A stretch of DNA of 64,000 bases. It comes from Guyanagaster necrorhizus. Its lineage: Eukaryota; Basidiomycota; Agaricomycetes; Agaricales; Physalacriaceae. The DNA lies in assembly GCF_019112545.1 (NCBI RefSeq), contig NW_025064942.1, positions 64,713 through 128,712 on the forward strand, read 5' to 3'. Position 1 is the first letter of the stretch. Each line of letters opens with the position of its first letter. The position numbers were made by a program, and so were the translations under genes. Positions 33,941 through 46,504 of this stretch are shown here, in pieces. A model generated the notes under the pieces. The model did not search any database. It was not told where the DNA came from and saw nothing but the letters and a program-made list of their open reading frames with translations.

Positions 33941-34439
33941 CAAGTTATGTATTAACACAGAGTCCATCCCCAAACGCTGTCAGATGAAATATTGGTCTTG
34001 CACAGTAAGACTATATCATTACCTATGGAATATTACAGAAGGAGAGGTCGAGAACGCGAGGGTGAGTTTTGATAGCTGTTTCAACCTAAGGATTTGGCAC
34101 AACAAAGAAAACGATCGACGCAGTCATAACTACGCACCAATATTGAACCAACTACAGATACTTATACATGCAGACTCGATGTCCCGGGGAAAGTACGAGT
34201 ATACAAAACGCCCGCTGTGCAGTTACTTGAAAGAGAGAAGGAAAGAATCAGATTAAAAAATGACAGTCACCTTAGAATGAGCTACGGTAACAGGAACAGC
34301 AAGGCCAGCTGTCAAGCAAACCTACCAGTCAACAAGGGCCATTTCACCATTATCGATGATCCTCGCTATATCCCTGTACGCCCTCCTGAGGTTCTCAGGA
34401 ACATTTCTCAGAATTTTTCCAGTGAAGGATCAGCTTTTC
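33941..34439. other. Intergenic DNA up to a CpG boundary
   Basis: A 90-codon frame at 33,984-34,256 has no motif. CpG is normal to about 34,430 and then nearly absent. Confidence 0.35.
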
Positions 34440-35090
34440 AGTTGGAATTCTTATGACAAACCCAATTTTACATGTCATGCAATATATTGAATTGAGAGAG
34501 GACCCTTGATCAAGAACCACCACCATGTGGGGTTCAGCATCCAGCCACTGCAAGACTGGCCCAAGGGATCTTGCTCATCAAGGCATCGAGCAGGACAATT
34601 AGTCATTCCTGCACCTTTGCTGGTCAGGAGAAACATCTTGCAGTCTTGAGACATCCCAGAATTTCTGGCCAGAGCCACTAGCTACCTTCATGTTGAAGTT
34701 AGTTAGGTCCAACACCTCAGCAACTTGACCAATGACCATGTCAGGATCTGCTGCAGTGCCTCCTGGTACTGCTCCTCATGGAGAGACAAGGATAGAGTAT
34801 GTTTTGATGTGAGCTGAGCTTCCTCTTCCCACCAAAACCTAGTTGCTATCCCATACATACCTGAGTAGTTCTCTCAAGAACATGGGAGCAGTGATAGATG
34901 TGCATACAATGTCCACTGCACTTCTGGCTCCCCAGGCATCAACTAGGCTGAGCACACCCTCGAGGTCAAATTTGCACCAAGGTGGGATCTCGAGCCTGCT
35001 GATAATATGTAGCAGTCACTCCAAGACAATATTGCCTGTGCTCCTCAATGACCACTAGTCCATAGTGGAATGATATATCATCCATGGTTC
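34440..35090 (-). pseudogene. BTB/POZ-domain protein pseudogene
   Basis: On the minus strand: SRLEIPPWCKFDLEGVLSLV, DAWGARSAVDIVCTSITAPM with FLRELL, then (after a shift near 34,850) YGIATRFWWEEEAQL, KHTLSLSLHEEQYQEALQQI and LTWSLVKLL. This order, a helix ending in a x-R-x-Y-A-x-A-x-R-(F/Y)-x-W-E-x-E-A-like block followed by HTLxLxL, is what I know from agaricomycete BTB proteins, which act as adaptors or oligomerisation modules. Stops (for example TAG near 34,852) and frame changes break it, and CpG is depleted. The N-terminal half of the BTB fold before 35,090 is only weakly visible. Confidence 0.65.
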
Positions 35091-35219
35091 CAAACTGTAA
35101 ATGAAAATGTATTAATCAATATATTCTACTGTGACACAATGATATATACTCTACTGTGCTGCCCAAATTAGGTTCTCACTGGTCATAGGGTTGCTCTACC
35201 TGCCCTAGTCACCATTGAT

Positions 35220-36755
35220 GATGATGAGCTCACATATCCTGTGCCTTGGTTCCTGACTGCTCCCAAAAATGCTGCTTGTTGGATCACACCAGGGGCAAGC
35301 CCAAATTGGGCCCACTCAGGTACAAATCTCATAGTGGTACATGCACTGATTTTTCTCACCACAGTTCTCTCCAGTGGGATTTAAGCATGTTGTATCAAAC
35401 CTTTGGCAATGTAATCTTTTCCCTCTTGTCACTGTAGACTATTCATTTTAGTGATGTCCATATGAATAAAACCTGTGATTTCTATGTAAAACATTTATTG
35501 AACAAAAGGATTCTCACTTTCTGCTGCAATACTATCAATGTCTGTCTCCTCCCTCTAGAGATGCACCCTTACATGATCTTTACACCATTCAATTCTCAAA
35601 TCTAGGACCCCATTTATCAACCAATTCAAATCAAAAAGGATCATGACATGCATTCATTTATGCCATCAGGCACATCACCAAAGAAAGACATTACCCACAG
35701 AAACTGTACCAGTATTCATTTGGCACACCCAGCATGGAGATAATAGGTATGGCTTGCAGAAAAAGTCAGCTGTGATTAACAGCTGACTATATGGCCTCTT
35801 GCCTCAGTTTTTATACCAATATACACCAATTCATGATAGCTTTGAGATGATATCCAACTTTCACCTGAATGTTGGTTGTGGAATTTCCATCAGATGAGGA
35901 CCTGTGCAATCCAATGAATCCATTACTTATATTAATGCTAGTGTCAATTATGATGGTATCCTCAGTCAGCCATTCATGCAAGTATACCACCTCTGAGGAA
36001 CAATGTTAAGCTCATGCTGAAAGTAGTGCTAGGTCTTATGAAAGGTACATAATCCCTGTTTATAGAGCTGCTGCATATATGCTTAGTTCAAGTCAAAAAG
36101 TAGTATCAACCAAGGGAGATGCTACTGGTATGGGTCTCTCTCAAGGCTAAAGATAGAATGCTTTGAAAGGGAATAGTGGTAGATGTTGATAAGTGTATCC
36201 AGGTAATAGTCACATTGCTTTCAATGCAATGCCTTTCTTGTGCTCAGAGCCTATTTTTTTTGGACTTTCTTGCTTTCTTGCTTTTCTGCTTTCCTGTTTA
36301 TCTGTAATTTGTAGAATATATAATATATTGACTTTCATCTAGTATGCTATGTGTAAAGGGACAAACACATTATTTCATAGAAAAATGGGCAGGATTGGTG
36401 GAAATACATGATGCAACCCTATTTGGCAAGTAATGGTGAACCAGTGATTGATCTAGGCACTCAAGGTAGACCAACACATTAAAGGATCAATTTTGATGAT
36501 AGATCTAGACTATCAATATTTATAGATGTGGGAATTTCTAGAAAGGATCAGGGGTGGTATCACAAGTGATGTGCGATGGACATGATGATGAGCAAGGTAT
36601 TTACTTATTGAAGGGTCACATGACTGGCTGATGGTAGTGATATAACACACTGTCACATGGTAGGATATGTACATTAAGACATTTTAATTGATGGTTTGGA
36701 TCCATCATTTAAATATTAAATCATATGGATCTCTTGCAATGATGATGATGACAAC
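35220..36755 (+). repeat. Arm B of the dispersed inverted repeat
   Basis: Partner of 17,570-19,250 (reverse complement). It runs from GTTCCTGACTGCTCCC through TAGTGATGTCCATATGAATA, TTTGAGATGATATCCAACTT and TTGACTTTCATCTAGTATGC to GATTTAATATTTAAATGATGG-like sequence near 36,700. CpG-depleted like arm A. The arms are 16 kb apart and span the CpG-normal block 21,450-34,430. Confidence 0.85.
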
Positions 36756-36849
36756 TCTCCATATCTGCCACTTTCTGCCACCCCAACATGCACCTGACTT
36801 CTCTCCACATCCATGACATCCAGCCAGTTATCTCTCTTTCCCATTCTGC

Positions 36850-37020
36850 CTCTGTTGTCTATGCTGCCCACCTCTATGTCAACTCAACATTTATGCACTG
36901 ATATATCCACCACTCTACTTTCTAATCTCATCACCTTGCATGGCCCGCCACATTTGATCTTCCTCCTAGTGCCATCATGACTTTTAATCGACATGTCAAT
37001 TACCATATCCATTTTGAGCA
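36850..37020 (+). repeat. Dispersed repeat R2, copy 2
   Basis: Same orientation as 26,850-27,000. This copy is CpG-poor: ATGTCAACTCAACATTT against ACGCCGACTCAAGTTTC in copy 1. Confidence 0.6.
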
Positions 37021-37139
37021 AACAGTTTCAGCACTCGCTCGGACTTGGCATGTCTCTCTCGAGTATTACAGTGATGACAGGACTGTACCATAATTTCTGG
37101 TAATATCATCAACAAGCATAAATCTGTGCACTTTGATCT

Positions 37140-37265
37140 TTTGCTTGGGGATGATATTATCTTACATCAAGGGACCTCATCTCTCCAGCTGACAGGAGCT
37201 ATATTCCCCCACTATCGCAGTACATTCATGCAAACATTAGACAGTTTACCACTTTTGAGTAGACT
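37140..37265 (+). repeat. Segment shared with 24,340-24,445
   Basis: GATGATATTATCTTACA and CAAACATTAGACAGTTTACC match the segment downstream of paralogue A, in the same plus orientation although the paralogues are inverted to each other. Confidence 0.55.
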
Positions 37266-37302
37266 AGCCTCTATATGGTACATGTTCTCATTAATTTCCC
37301 AC

Positions 37303-38181
37303 TCAATAAACGAGACCGGGACTTGGACAACTCCTGAAGAAAGTTCTGAAAATGTCCAAGTGATGGTATTCTGCCTTTGTGTATTCCAACTGACTCACGT
37401 CTCTCTGGAGTATTAGAGCGATGATTGGACCATACCATAATTTCTGTCGCTGAACAAAACCGGTCAGACCGACAATCGTGTCGTTCACGGAATTGCGCTC
37501 TTCGATGCCCAGCTGCATTTGGTTCTTGTGGTACCAAAGCTCAAATGGCGAGTCCCTGCCTCGTCTACCGACCCTTCGACGGGCGAGCTCGTCTGCAGGA
37601 AAGAAGTCATTCAGCTGCGGTATGCAGTCCAGTATCTCGCCGTTGGTTCCGCGTCGGAATACGAACGTGAGAAGAACTTCTATAGGAGTAGAGCCTAATG
37701 CCGTTAGTTTGAATTTCAGGATACGAGAACGAGGTGAAGGCGTGCGGCGTTGTTAAAATATGAGACCTTGAATACACTTGTTCTCTCGATCTTGATACAC
37801 TGTTTCCTGACCTATTCTTGGATAATGATCGTAAAATCTGTGTTGTGGATGTGGGGCGTCCGTGATATGGTTTCGAAAGGACTGGATTCACGATTTTCAG
37901 TTTTTCGTTGGTAAGAGAATACTGGATGCCACGTACCGTGACTTTGCACATCTGGGGACACCAGATTTCACCACACTGACATACAGCGGTGGGGTCGCAG
38001 TCGAGGCGCACTGTTTTGCAGCCGTGGCAGATGAATAGCACATACATAATTTCCTGATATGCAGTTGAGTGAAAGAGGTATGAATGTCAATGTTGTCCGG
38101 GAAAGAGGCGATTCGAAAGGGGCAGTTTGAGTGAGCAGGATCGTTGAGAGGGGTTGTAGAGTTTTTAGGGTTGAGAATCAA
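37303..38181 (-). CDS. Paralogue B of an inverted gene pair, unknown function
   Basis: Starts MILNPKNSTTPLNDPAH at 38,181 and ends CPSPGLVY with a stop at 37,303. An N-terminal frame is open from 38,181 to 37,897; a GTACGT donor sits near 37,940 and AATCCAG near 37,885 is a candidate acceptor. The C-terminal half reads FRRGTNGEILDCIPQLNDFF, SPFELWYHKNQMQLGIEERN and VNDTIVGLTGFVQRQKLWYG, closely matching paralogue A (23,286-24,175). Differences between the copies in the N-terminal exon fall mostly on one codon position, that of the MILNPKN frame's third base, which suggests that this frame was under protein-level selection. Exon joins in the middle are not settled. Function unknown. Confidence 0.62.
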
Positions 38182-38544
38182 GGTATGACATTCATATCCA
38201 CGACCAAAGGAGTTTGAGGTCTGACTGGGATGAATCCAGATCCTGTTTCAGACTGAGACATCGACACAGATGGTTCGAGCCGCGATGTCCAAATTACCTG
38301 CGGATGTGAATCAATATTAGTCTGATTTGAGACAGCAGCTCGAATTGACCTCCACGAAAGGGCGACGAATCTAGACGGGACGGCATAACTATGTCATCGA
38401 ATGCCCCTAGATTTAGCGTGACACAGGCCAACCAACTTAATCTCGCTGTTTTTTATATACAGCCCTCATTTATCTGCCTTTCAGCTTGGCTTGATTCTCG
38501 TTGTCCCAGATGTAGATCTGTTAACGAGTAGTATATTTTCTGCC

Positions 38545-38655
38545 TCTGTGACCGCTACTGCCAAATCTTACGCCGACTGAAGATTCGTTCATGCCTACAG
38601 TTGCCACTCTGCTCCCTAATCTCACTACCTTGCACTGCCCGGCCCCCCTGGCCGT
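38545..38655 (+). repeat. Dispersed repeat R2, copy 3
   Basis: CTTACGCCGACTGAAGATTC and AATCTCACTACCTTGCACTG match copies 1 and 2. It lies in the extra 0.8 kb between paralogue B and its conserved upstream piece, so its insertion may have separated the two. Confidence 0.6.
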
Positions 38656-38668
38656 TACATTTAGCAAA

Positions 38669-38956
38669 TTATATATAAACGACGTGCCCCAGACTTTCGA
38701 CTCTGGGTGTTACGGGTATATTCCCTGGGCAGACATGCTGGTGAAATGTTAATATGGACCTGTAGTCTCCGCATAAATAGTCAAAACGTTGAAGTTCTCG
38801 ACCGGCGTCTGGTTTTGTTATAATAGGGATGGACACCATTGAACGAGGAGGTCTATTGCAGTCCCATGTATTGTGAAAGAGGGGAATCTGCTTGGATTCT
38901 GAGTCGCAGTTGAGTCCTGTGAGTCCTAATCTTCTCCAAAATGGGAAACTGTCCAA
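38669..38956 (-). other. Open frame of unknown status
   Basis: 95 codons, MDSFPFWRRLGLTGLNC to the end. No motif, CpG normal. Lies in the insertion upstream of paralogue B; it may be chance. Confidence 0.2.
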
Positions 38957-39059
38957 CGTTTAAACCATTGCACACGCGAAATAGTTTTGTATGCGAAATA
39001 ATATTGACTGGTTTTTTTGGTTATCGCCTTTTAGTGCTACCCCGCAAAATTCTAGTGAC

Positions 39060-39118
39060 AAGCACTGAATCGGCACTTCATATAGTGTACCGTGGCAGTG
39101 ACAGAAGATATCATACGG
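39060..39118 (-). promoter_or_regulatory. Conserved upstream piece of paralogue B
   Basis: Reverse complement of 23,100-23,155: CACTTCATATAGTGTACCGT, then GGCAGTGACAGAAGATATCA on the plus strand. It points toward paralogue B, as in A, but is about 0.9 kb from the start instead of 0.15 kb. Confidence 0.55.
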
Positions 39119-39270
39119 CCGCAATATCGATGTTCTTTCGTCTGCTGGAAGAGTAGAGGCGTCGTGCGCTTATCATATCTGTACATTACTGTGTTATGAT
39201 GAAGGGCTCACTCAGGATAGCCCGTGGTGGGCGAAGAAACAATGGGGCGACCAAGCTGCGAGGATAGTCT

Positions 39271-39824
39271 CTACGCTTGATGCACGATGGACTCCGTGGT
39301 TAGGATGGCTCGAGAGTCAGTTGGATCAGGAGCATTAGATTCAGGTTTTTGATTTACTGCCGCAGATCCATGCTGGAGACCATGATCATTCGTAGTTTGC
39401 GACACACTGCATCGAAAGATAGAATTGATGTAACCCAAATACATACCGTTTCGTAAATGGAAAGTTCTGGTGATGTCGAGAATAAAGAATCCTAACGCCA
39501 GGTAGAGTATGTTTAATGCCACCATCGTCGAACATTGAAGCAGACATACCCGTACATAAAGCAGTCCATCCTACCTCAGCCGACGGCTCATCGGCATCTT
39601 TCCTCCTGGTTACATCCTGTATTGAAGCAAACGGACCATGCTTTAAGTTTTGAAGTTTCTTCATATATTACCTCCATAGGTAACGATGAAAGATAGACTA
39701 TGAAGGAAAGGTAGTGCGTGTGATGAGTGAATATGACAGTGACGAGCATGCAATAGCTGCCAGAGGTGCGAGCAACAGCATTTTGGACCCCATCAAGAGT
39801 TTCTAGCGTCATTCCTGTATACAA
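39271..39824 (-). CDS. Possible small membrane protein gene with introns
   Basis: On the minus strand a start near 39,795 gives MGSKMLLLAPLAAIACSS, which looks like a signal peptide or anchor; further down ALNILYLALGFFILDITRTF is a hydrophobic segment, followed by a polar tail ending SIVHQA at 39,271. GTAATA, GTAGGA and GTATGT donors lie between the blocks, but I cannot join them into one certain frame. CpG normal. No family recognised. Confidence 0.3.
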
Positions 39825-39929
39825 ATGCCTCTCTTCACCACCATCTTCTGAATAACTGGATGTTTCGAGGCTACGGGAATAAATTAACTTGATACTGGTG
39901 CAGAGCTGTTGTATGTGGTCAAAGAAACC

Positions 39930-41090
39930 CTTCAGATCAGGTTAAAAAAGAAGGCCCATTTTTTGGGATCCAGGAATGAACTCTGAGTGGTGCAAAATAA
40001 CTGACTATGACCCATCACCTTGAAGACAGTGCAACTGCATCACCTGCCACCCATACATAGATCTATGTTATATACTGCATGAAAAAGAAATGGAATTACA
40101 AACATACCAGAAAGCCCATCTACATGCTTTTCCTTGTTCTTTCCCTTTGCTATAGAATCACACAAGCCACAACATTCATTTATATGCCAAAGTAGTAGAG
40201 TTAAAGATGAGTACAGCTACCTTTGTTCTCATCATCAATGTACAGCACACTGGAAACTTCAGCATGCATTGGTGACTTTGAGACAGATGTTCAGGGCAGG
40301 CTCTGATGGCTGGTGATGAAACTTGTGCTGCAGTGCCTGATACAGAAGCAGGATGCATTAAAGATGCAGCACTGTGGCAAAAATAGCTGAGGAAGGTAAA
40401 ATTCATAGCAGTGCAGTGATTGTCTATCAGTCTCAGCTGGAGCTTCAAGAATTTTCAGTGGTGGCTGACCATGTATCCATTCTTTACCATATAGCATCTT
40501 CAGAAGGTATTCAGTGATTCTGGATTTAATCCAGTCTTCCTTGGCTAGCAGAAAGGATGATTTGGGTGCCATTAGAACAGTCAATGAGGCTCCTGAGACT
40601 TTAAAAGCTGGCAAGAATAGAGAAATTGTCAAACAAAGAACACAGGGCTTCCATCAACCTAGAACTAATGTGCTTCCACTGGAACCATGTTGTCCTGAAC
40701 AAAGTTGAACAATAAAGTGAACATGCCACCTTCTCACCTATGCAAACAATGTCTTTTTCACTTGCTGTTACTCTCCCATCAAACATGCAATCTGAAACCC
40801 TTCAGTGACTGCAGAATATTTGGCAACAATTGCAGGTCCAAGTATCCCTTTTCACCAAAGCTAAAATCCTCCTCTGGAATGAGGTCAGTTTCCTAAACCT
40901 TTGAGCATGGTGAAGACTTATGTTCCAGTGGCAGTATTTTGATGATCTCTGAACTCTGCTCATTACATCCAATACAGCTGGACAGGTGATCCCAAGAGAT
41001 AATGCCACTCTGTTGGCATGTGCAAACCTGGTAGAAGGTAATGAGTACAAGCTTTATCAGGCTGTCAAATAGATGGAAGTGGATTGGAAC
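39930..41090 (-). pseudogene. Decayed coding region of unknown family
   Basis: CpG-poor. Open frames on the minus strand read AKEDWIKSRITEYLLKMLYG with KEWIHGQPPLKILEAPAETD (about 40,560-40,430), and VLDVMSRVQRSSKYCHWNIS (about 40,970). They look protein-derived and lie in order, but with frame changes and stops between them. I do not recognise the protein. Confidence 0.35.
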
Positions 41091-44000
41091 ATACCTATTC
41101 CTGCACTACCAGATAACATGTTAATGTGCATTATGCATGTTAAGTTTCTAGATAATTTGATATTTATAGCTGATTTATTTAAATTGATCTGCACTAATTC
41201 AGAACATGCAATGAGTCAATGTATTCATTCTGTACTACATATGAAATAGAACTAGAGAACACTGGACTCTAATGAAATGCCCATGAGAATAAGCTATGAT
41301 ATTATGGGGTTGCCATGTTACATTCTCTCTAGTATACCTCAAAAAGAATTCCCAGCAAACTATAGACTGAGTACAGACACATTAATAGATCTCAATCTGT
41401 CAATTTACTCTTGAATCTTATAAGAAATGATGAGTATATACTATAGCATCTGAGAGCAGAGTCAGACTGTATCTAATAACAGAAGTAGCAGTAGTAGAAT
41501 ATACTGATACTGACACCTCCTCTCAAACAGAATCTATCAGAATGATTGATCTGGAATTGATTCTGTACTGGTGGCAGTATCATAAAATAAAACAGGGCTT
41601 ATGAGAGATTAAAACACTACTGACCTTAATGATGATGAGATGTTAATCATTCTTCAGAACAGTATTAAACTATGCATAATGGCATCACTTGCATCAAAGA
41701 TGTTAAGTAAGATATATATTGAATTTGACTCTATTTGCCATGTTTTCTGTCACACACAATAGTAGCATGGTCTGTCCAAGATCATGCAAGTTTTAGTTGC
41801 ATCAAAGGAAGGAAAATGAGGAATTGCCTGTCTCATAAGCTCTTTTTCATTATCTTTCAAGTTATCTGCTTCAAACAAGCCACAATAAATATTAGGACAG
41901 ATATTTCATGATATTACTGATAAACTGTATATTAATGCATCAATTAACACAGTAAGTGAGTATCTCTAGAAGACAACTTTGAGTCCAGTTGACAGTAGAA
42001 TCAGATCTGGTTGTTACTAGTGAATGTAGTGAGGAAGATGTTCTTGATGCTGTTAACAGACTTTATAAAAAATAAAAAGTGCTATTGATATTTTGTTTTT
42101 GAATTGCACCTAGATACAAGGTGAGATCTCAACATTATGCTCAGAAATGTGACATATGCCTCACTAATTCCACCAACTTATATAGCTTGCAGAATGCCAT
42201 TGATAGTATGAAAATCAACCACTATTGATACTATTATTTAGTGTATGAAAATGCAAGAACAGTCTATACTGGAGAGTGGCATTAGTGTTATTGAGTCCTC
42301 TAGCATAATCTTCGTATATGACTGCATGCACAAGGAGGTAAAACACACAACAGATGAGGAAATAGAGACAGAACATAATTGCCATAAAGTGGTGTAAAGG
42401 ACAGTGGGGATAGCAACAATTATTGAAGATATGATCTCAGCAGTACTAGGTGAATTGTAGTCAACAGTGAGATTACACCTGTAAGAAAAACAGATACAAA
42501 GATAAGTAACATAGAAAACATCAAAAGTGTAGTGAACATACCATCAGCCACAATTCTGAGACTGTTTTCTAAAACAATGGTTCAGAAAGTGTATGCATGC
42601 AGACAGTAGTAATGAAAAAGCCAAAAATCATGAGAAAGTATTCATTAGCAGATGATATGCAGTGAAATTTCCTTAACTCTTAAAAATCTGATAAAGCTGA
42701 AAGATGTGAGAGGGTTTTCATCAGCAAACAATATACACTGAAGTCCAAAACATTAGCTTTACTGGAGTTAAAGAAATTTTGCTGCATATCATCTACTGAT
42801 AAATACTCTCTCATGCTTTTTGGCTTTCTTCTATACTATTCTCATCTAACAAGTACACATCTAATCCCTCAATAGTCATGTCTTACTAATGCTGGTATTA
42901 GATTAGCCATATCTTTGGATAGATAATAAAAGTCTCAATAATGTCCAATAGAAATAAATGATTATAAGGTCTGTCCCAGATATTTCATACACTGGCCAGA
43001 CCTTCAATATTATAATTCACTTTTTGTATTTAGCAGTTCTTCAAATTTCTCAATCTATCATAACAAGAAGTCAGAATACCCAGAGGAAGATGCTGATGAG
43101 ATTCTTGGTATGTCTGCTTGACTTTCATTGAAAGATATTGAGACTAACAAACTGTTTTTAGATTTCTTGGATGATCTTTCAGACATTCAAGATACTTTAA
43201 GTGTATCTCTCTCACAGCCTATTGACAATGATGATTTCAAAGTGTAGATAGAGGAATACATGGCCAAACTCCATGAATGATTGCATAAATAGCATTATAT
43301 TGACAAAGAGACATCAGAGAGTGATTTGTGCATAGTGCAAAGTTCCAGTGGATCAGAGAATATGCCTATGTAGAAAGTGCAGTGCAAAGTATGTGTAATA
43401 TTTCACTGAAAATAGCTCATAGCTTCTGCATGTCTATCTAGCATAGAAGTCAAGGTCATTTGGCAACCATTCTTCTCAATACCCTAAACAGCAGAGAAGG
43501 AGACAATTTGAAGGTGGTCACTATATTTGCTCTGCTCCAAGTTCATGACTGGGTCTACTTTCAAAGTAAATATCCACAGCCTAATAAAGTTCTCTATCTA
43601 CATCTGCTATTGTCTTTTTTAGTAGTCCAAATATGAAACAAACTGATCAGATTGCTATCTTTTAATCACATATAATAAGGATGGCTGTAGATCTGAGTAC
43701 ATAAGTGATCTTGTGCAGTGGTGCTTATTGCAGTGAGGCTGAGTGTGTGGTGATGGTATATGACTGAGACTTAGATGTGCTTATAGTCCCAAGATTTTTT
43801 CTATGTGAGCTATGGCTAAATATGAGGAAAATAAAATGGTCAGAGAGTCAGCATGGACTATGAAGAACCAGTGGAGTGATAGAAACATCTCTGACAATGA
43901 AGGAGGTTTATAGCATAAAAAGCCATCACCCATGCAAAGTTTGAGTATGACCATTAATTACTCCTGATAGAATGCTACTGTGAATATGCTGCCTCTGCTA

Positions 44001-45992
44001 AAGCCATATGTTGTTTATTCTGAGCTTATTCTATCAAATTTCACATCCTATTGTCCTTGCTGCAGAAGCCCAAGCACTGTGTCTCCATGAATAGAATTTT
44101 CATAATAGAGAGTTCATAAAAGTTGCTGATATAGCATTTGATAAAGTTGTCAGAACTATTGTTTTCATGCATACCATTAATATTAAAGTCAAAACAGAGG
44201 ACAAGAGTATGCATTTCCTTCCATTCTGCTGAATTGTGAAATATTTTTCTGTTGAAGGCTACATCAAGTGTCTTGGAACTAAACAAAAGGGATATATAGG
44301 CTTTGTCTAAGTTTTTGAGGACTTTTATGTTATCATCTTGGAAAACAATGATAGTGGGATAGTCAATGTATGTTTTTAATATTTATGACAGCAGATACCT
44401 TTTAATTGGTTTCAATATGAATTTTCAATTCATAGAAACTCTATGGTTAAACATTCAACATCAGACAGGACAGCATTATTCTGTGGTGAGCAAATGGTTG
44501 TTTATGAGCAGTAACACTTTGGGTCTCATCTGGTGGAAAACCTTGGCCAGGAACTGATACCATTATTTTCCCTAGGAGGCATCCTTTGTGCACTCAGAGA
44601 GATTATATAAGAGATGTCATTTGTGCATAGGACAATCCAAGTGGCCTTCAACTGATTCTGATCCTGGATCAATACAACTCAGCATTCACCAACAAGAAGT
44701 ATATAGTCAATGATGAAGATGTAATGAAGATGCAGTATATACTAAAATGATATGATTACTTTCTCATCAACTCACTCACTGTTTTTAGGACTAAACTTCT
44801 GCTATAATTGTATAAATCTCTTGATCTCCTCCAAATGGCCTTCTTGCCATGCATTACAAATCCTGGCAGAAGCTCTAAATCTAGCAGCAGATGAGATCAA
44901 TGGTTGGCCCTCTTTTATTGGAGTGCCTGCTGACACCATCAACATCTATGAATAAGCTGTACTGCATTGTATGAGACCTCTGCTCCAAAACTCCACTTCT
45001 GATTAATGAGAATAACTCTGTGGCTATCTTGTCTCACTTAGCTGAATACATGCATCAGGGGCACTGGACTTTAGATTTCCATTTGACCAGTTATAAGTTT
45101 TGGATAATGATTAGGTGTAAACAGAAGATGGTTTATCTACAAAATATCTGAGATAATGTCCATGTTGAAGTTTATAAATGAAAAGGCAAGACAAAGTCAC
45201 AGTGAATTTCAGCAGAAGTTATTAAGGTCATACATCTCACCATCCTCCAAATTTATAAACACTGGATTGTGATTAAAGAGCTGCATACCAGAAAATATAT
45301 CTGTGCAATCTACTATGAAAAAAAATCCCAATCCAAAGATGCCTCTTTAGTAAACTATTGCTGTAGTCTAACCAACAAACCAAGATCATAACAAATTATT
45401 GGATAAGGAGTTGCACCTAATTTGCAGCAATCTATGTCTGGAGGCTGAGGACAAGAAATCATGGAACTGGAATGTGCAATTCAGTTGAAATTTGCATGGA
45501 GATGGTTCATATTGAATAATCACTTATTATATATATTATTGTCTTATATTATCATGTAGATCTTGCATTCATTGTGAGTGGCATCCAATGGATGTAGAAA
45601 AGCATCAAGTAATATCTCCTCTGCAATTCTCTTTCATCACTCTCATGTATTTTCCAGTCAAGCACTACAAGAAAATTACAAATATGTTTCATCTCTGGCT
45701 TGCCTCAGATGACCTTCTATTGTCAAAAGAGAAATATGACCTGGCAATGGTTTGCAATAGTTTGGAGGGGATTCACATGCACCATACTATGATCATATCA
45801 GGACATAACATTGAGGGTGTTTGGCTACTACTAAATAATCACAAATCTTCTGCACTGCTTCTACCAGAGTCCATTCTGAGGTTCTGTCATTGTTGTCAAT
45901 ACAGAAGGATGATAAGAATGATGAGATAAGCAATGAGGATGTGAGGAAGAGGAATGAAGCAGCAAGGCTGATAGAATATCTGCCATAGTGGC
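41091..45992. other. CpG-poor stretch with no identifiable gene
   Basis: 4.9 kb of AT-rich DNA. Some parts look like decayed coding sequence, for example plus-strand KKSEYPEEDADEILGMSA near 43,065-43,120 and SVAILSHLAEYMHQGHWTLD near 45,015-45,080. None keeps a frame beyond about 80 codons or shows a motif I can name. Confidence 0.4.
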
Positions 45993-46461
45993 TGTTAGAC
46001 TCAAGCTGCACATGATCCAAAATATGTGATAAACTGATGTCACTTTGCACTTCAAGTGGAACATCAGAGTTCACTTGATGTGAATATGGATTGTGATGTG
46101 ACAAGGCCTTGGAGATTGGCTTGAGAATAGAATAATATATGAATAAACTTTAGCTTGAAGCTGGGGTTATTCCAGCAAGAGCTATCCTTCTTATATACAG
46201 GTTGTGGTGCTACTATAAATACTGCTACTTATTAGGTCTGTGCTGGTAATTATGCTCATTGCTTTTGAGCATCACTACTATCTACAATTGTATCATGGTG
46301 CATTGTTGAGCAATGCTGTTGCATCAAAAGACAATGGTTGATTGGGCTTCTTGTGATGACTAAGCCAATCCCATGGTCTTAAGTGCTGGTCTAGATGCCC
46401 TGACTAAGCATAAATAGGGGTCAACCTGTGGAAAGATAAGAAAATGTGAAAAATCATAACA
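45993..46461 (-). repeat. Solo LTR of the Gypsy family
   Basis: 469 bp, TGTTAGACTCAAGCTGCACA ... AAATCATAACA on the plus strand. It is flanked by a perfect 5-bp duplication, GTGGC at 45,988-45,992 and 46,462-46,466. It shares ATAAACTTTAGCTTGAAGC and GACTAAGCATAAATAGGGG with the other family members. CpG-free. Confidence 0.94.
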
Positions 46462-46504
46462 GTGGCAGTGGTATTTACATCAGATAGTCAAAGAGTTTAG
46501 TAGG

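Noticed and set aside
33984..34256. 90-codon plus-strand frame
   Set aside because: No motif and composition like random translation of intergenic DNA.
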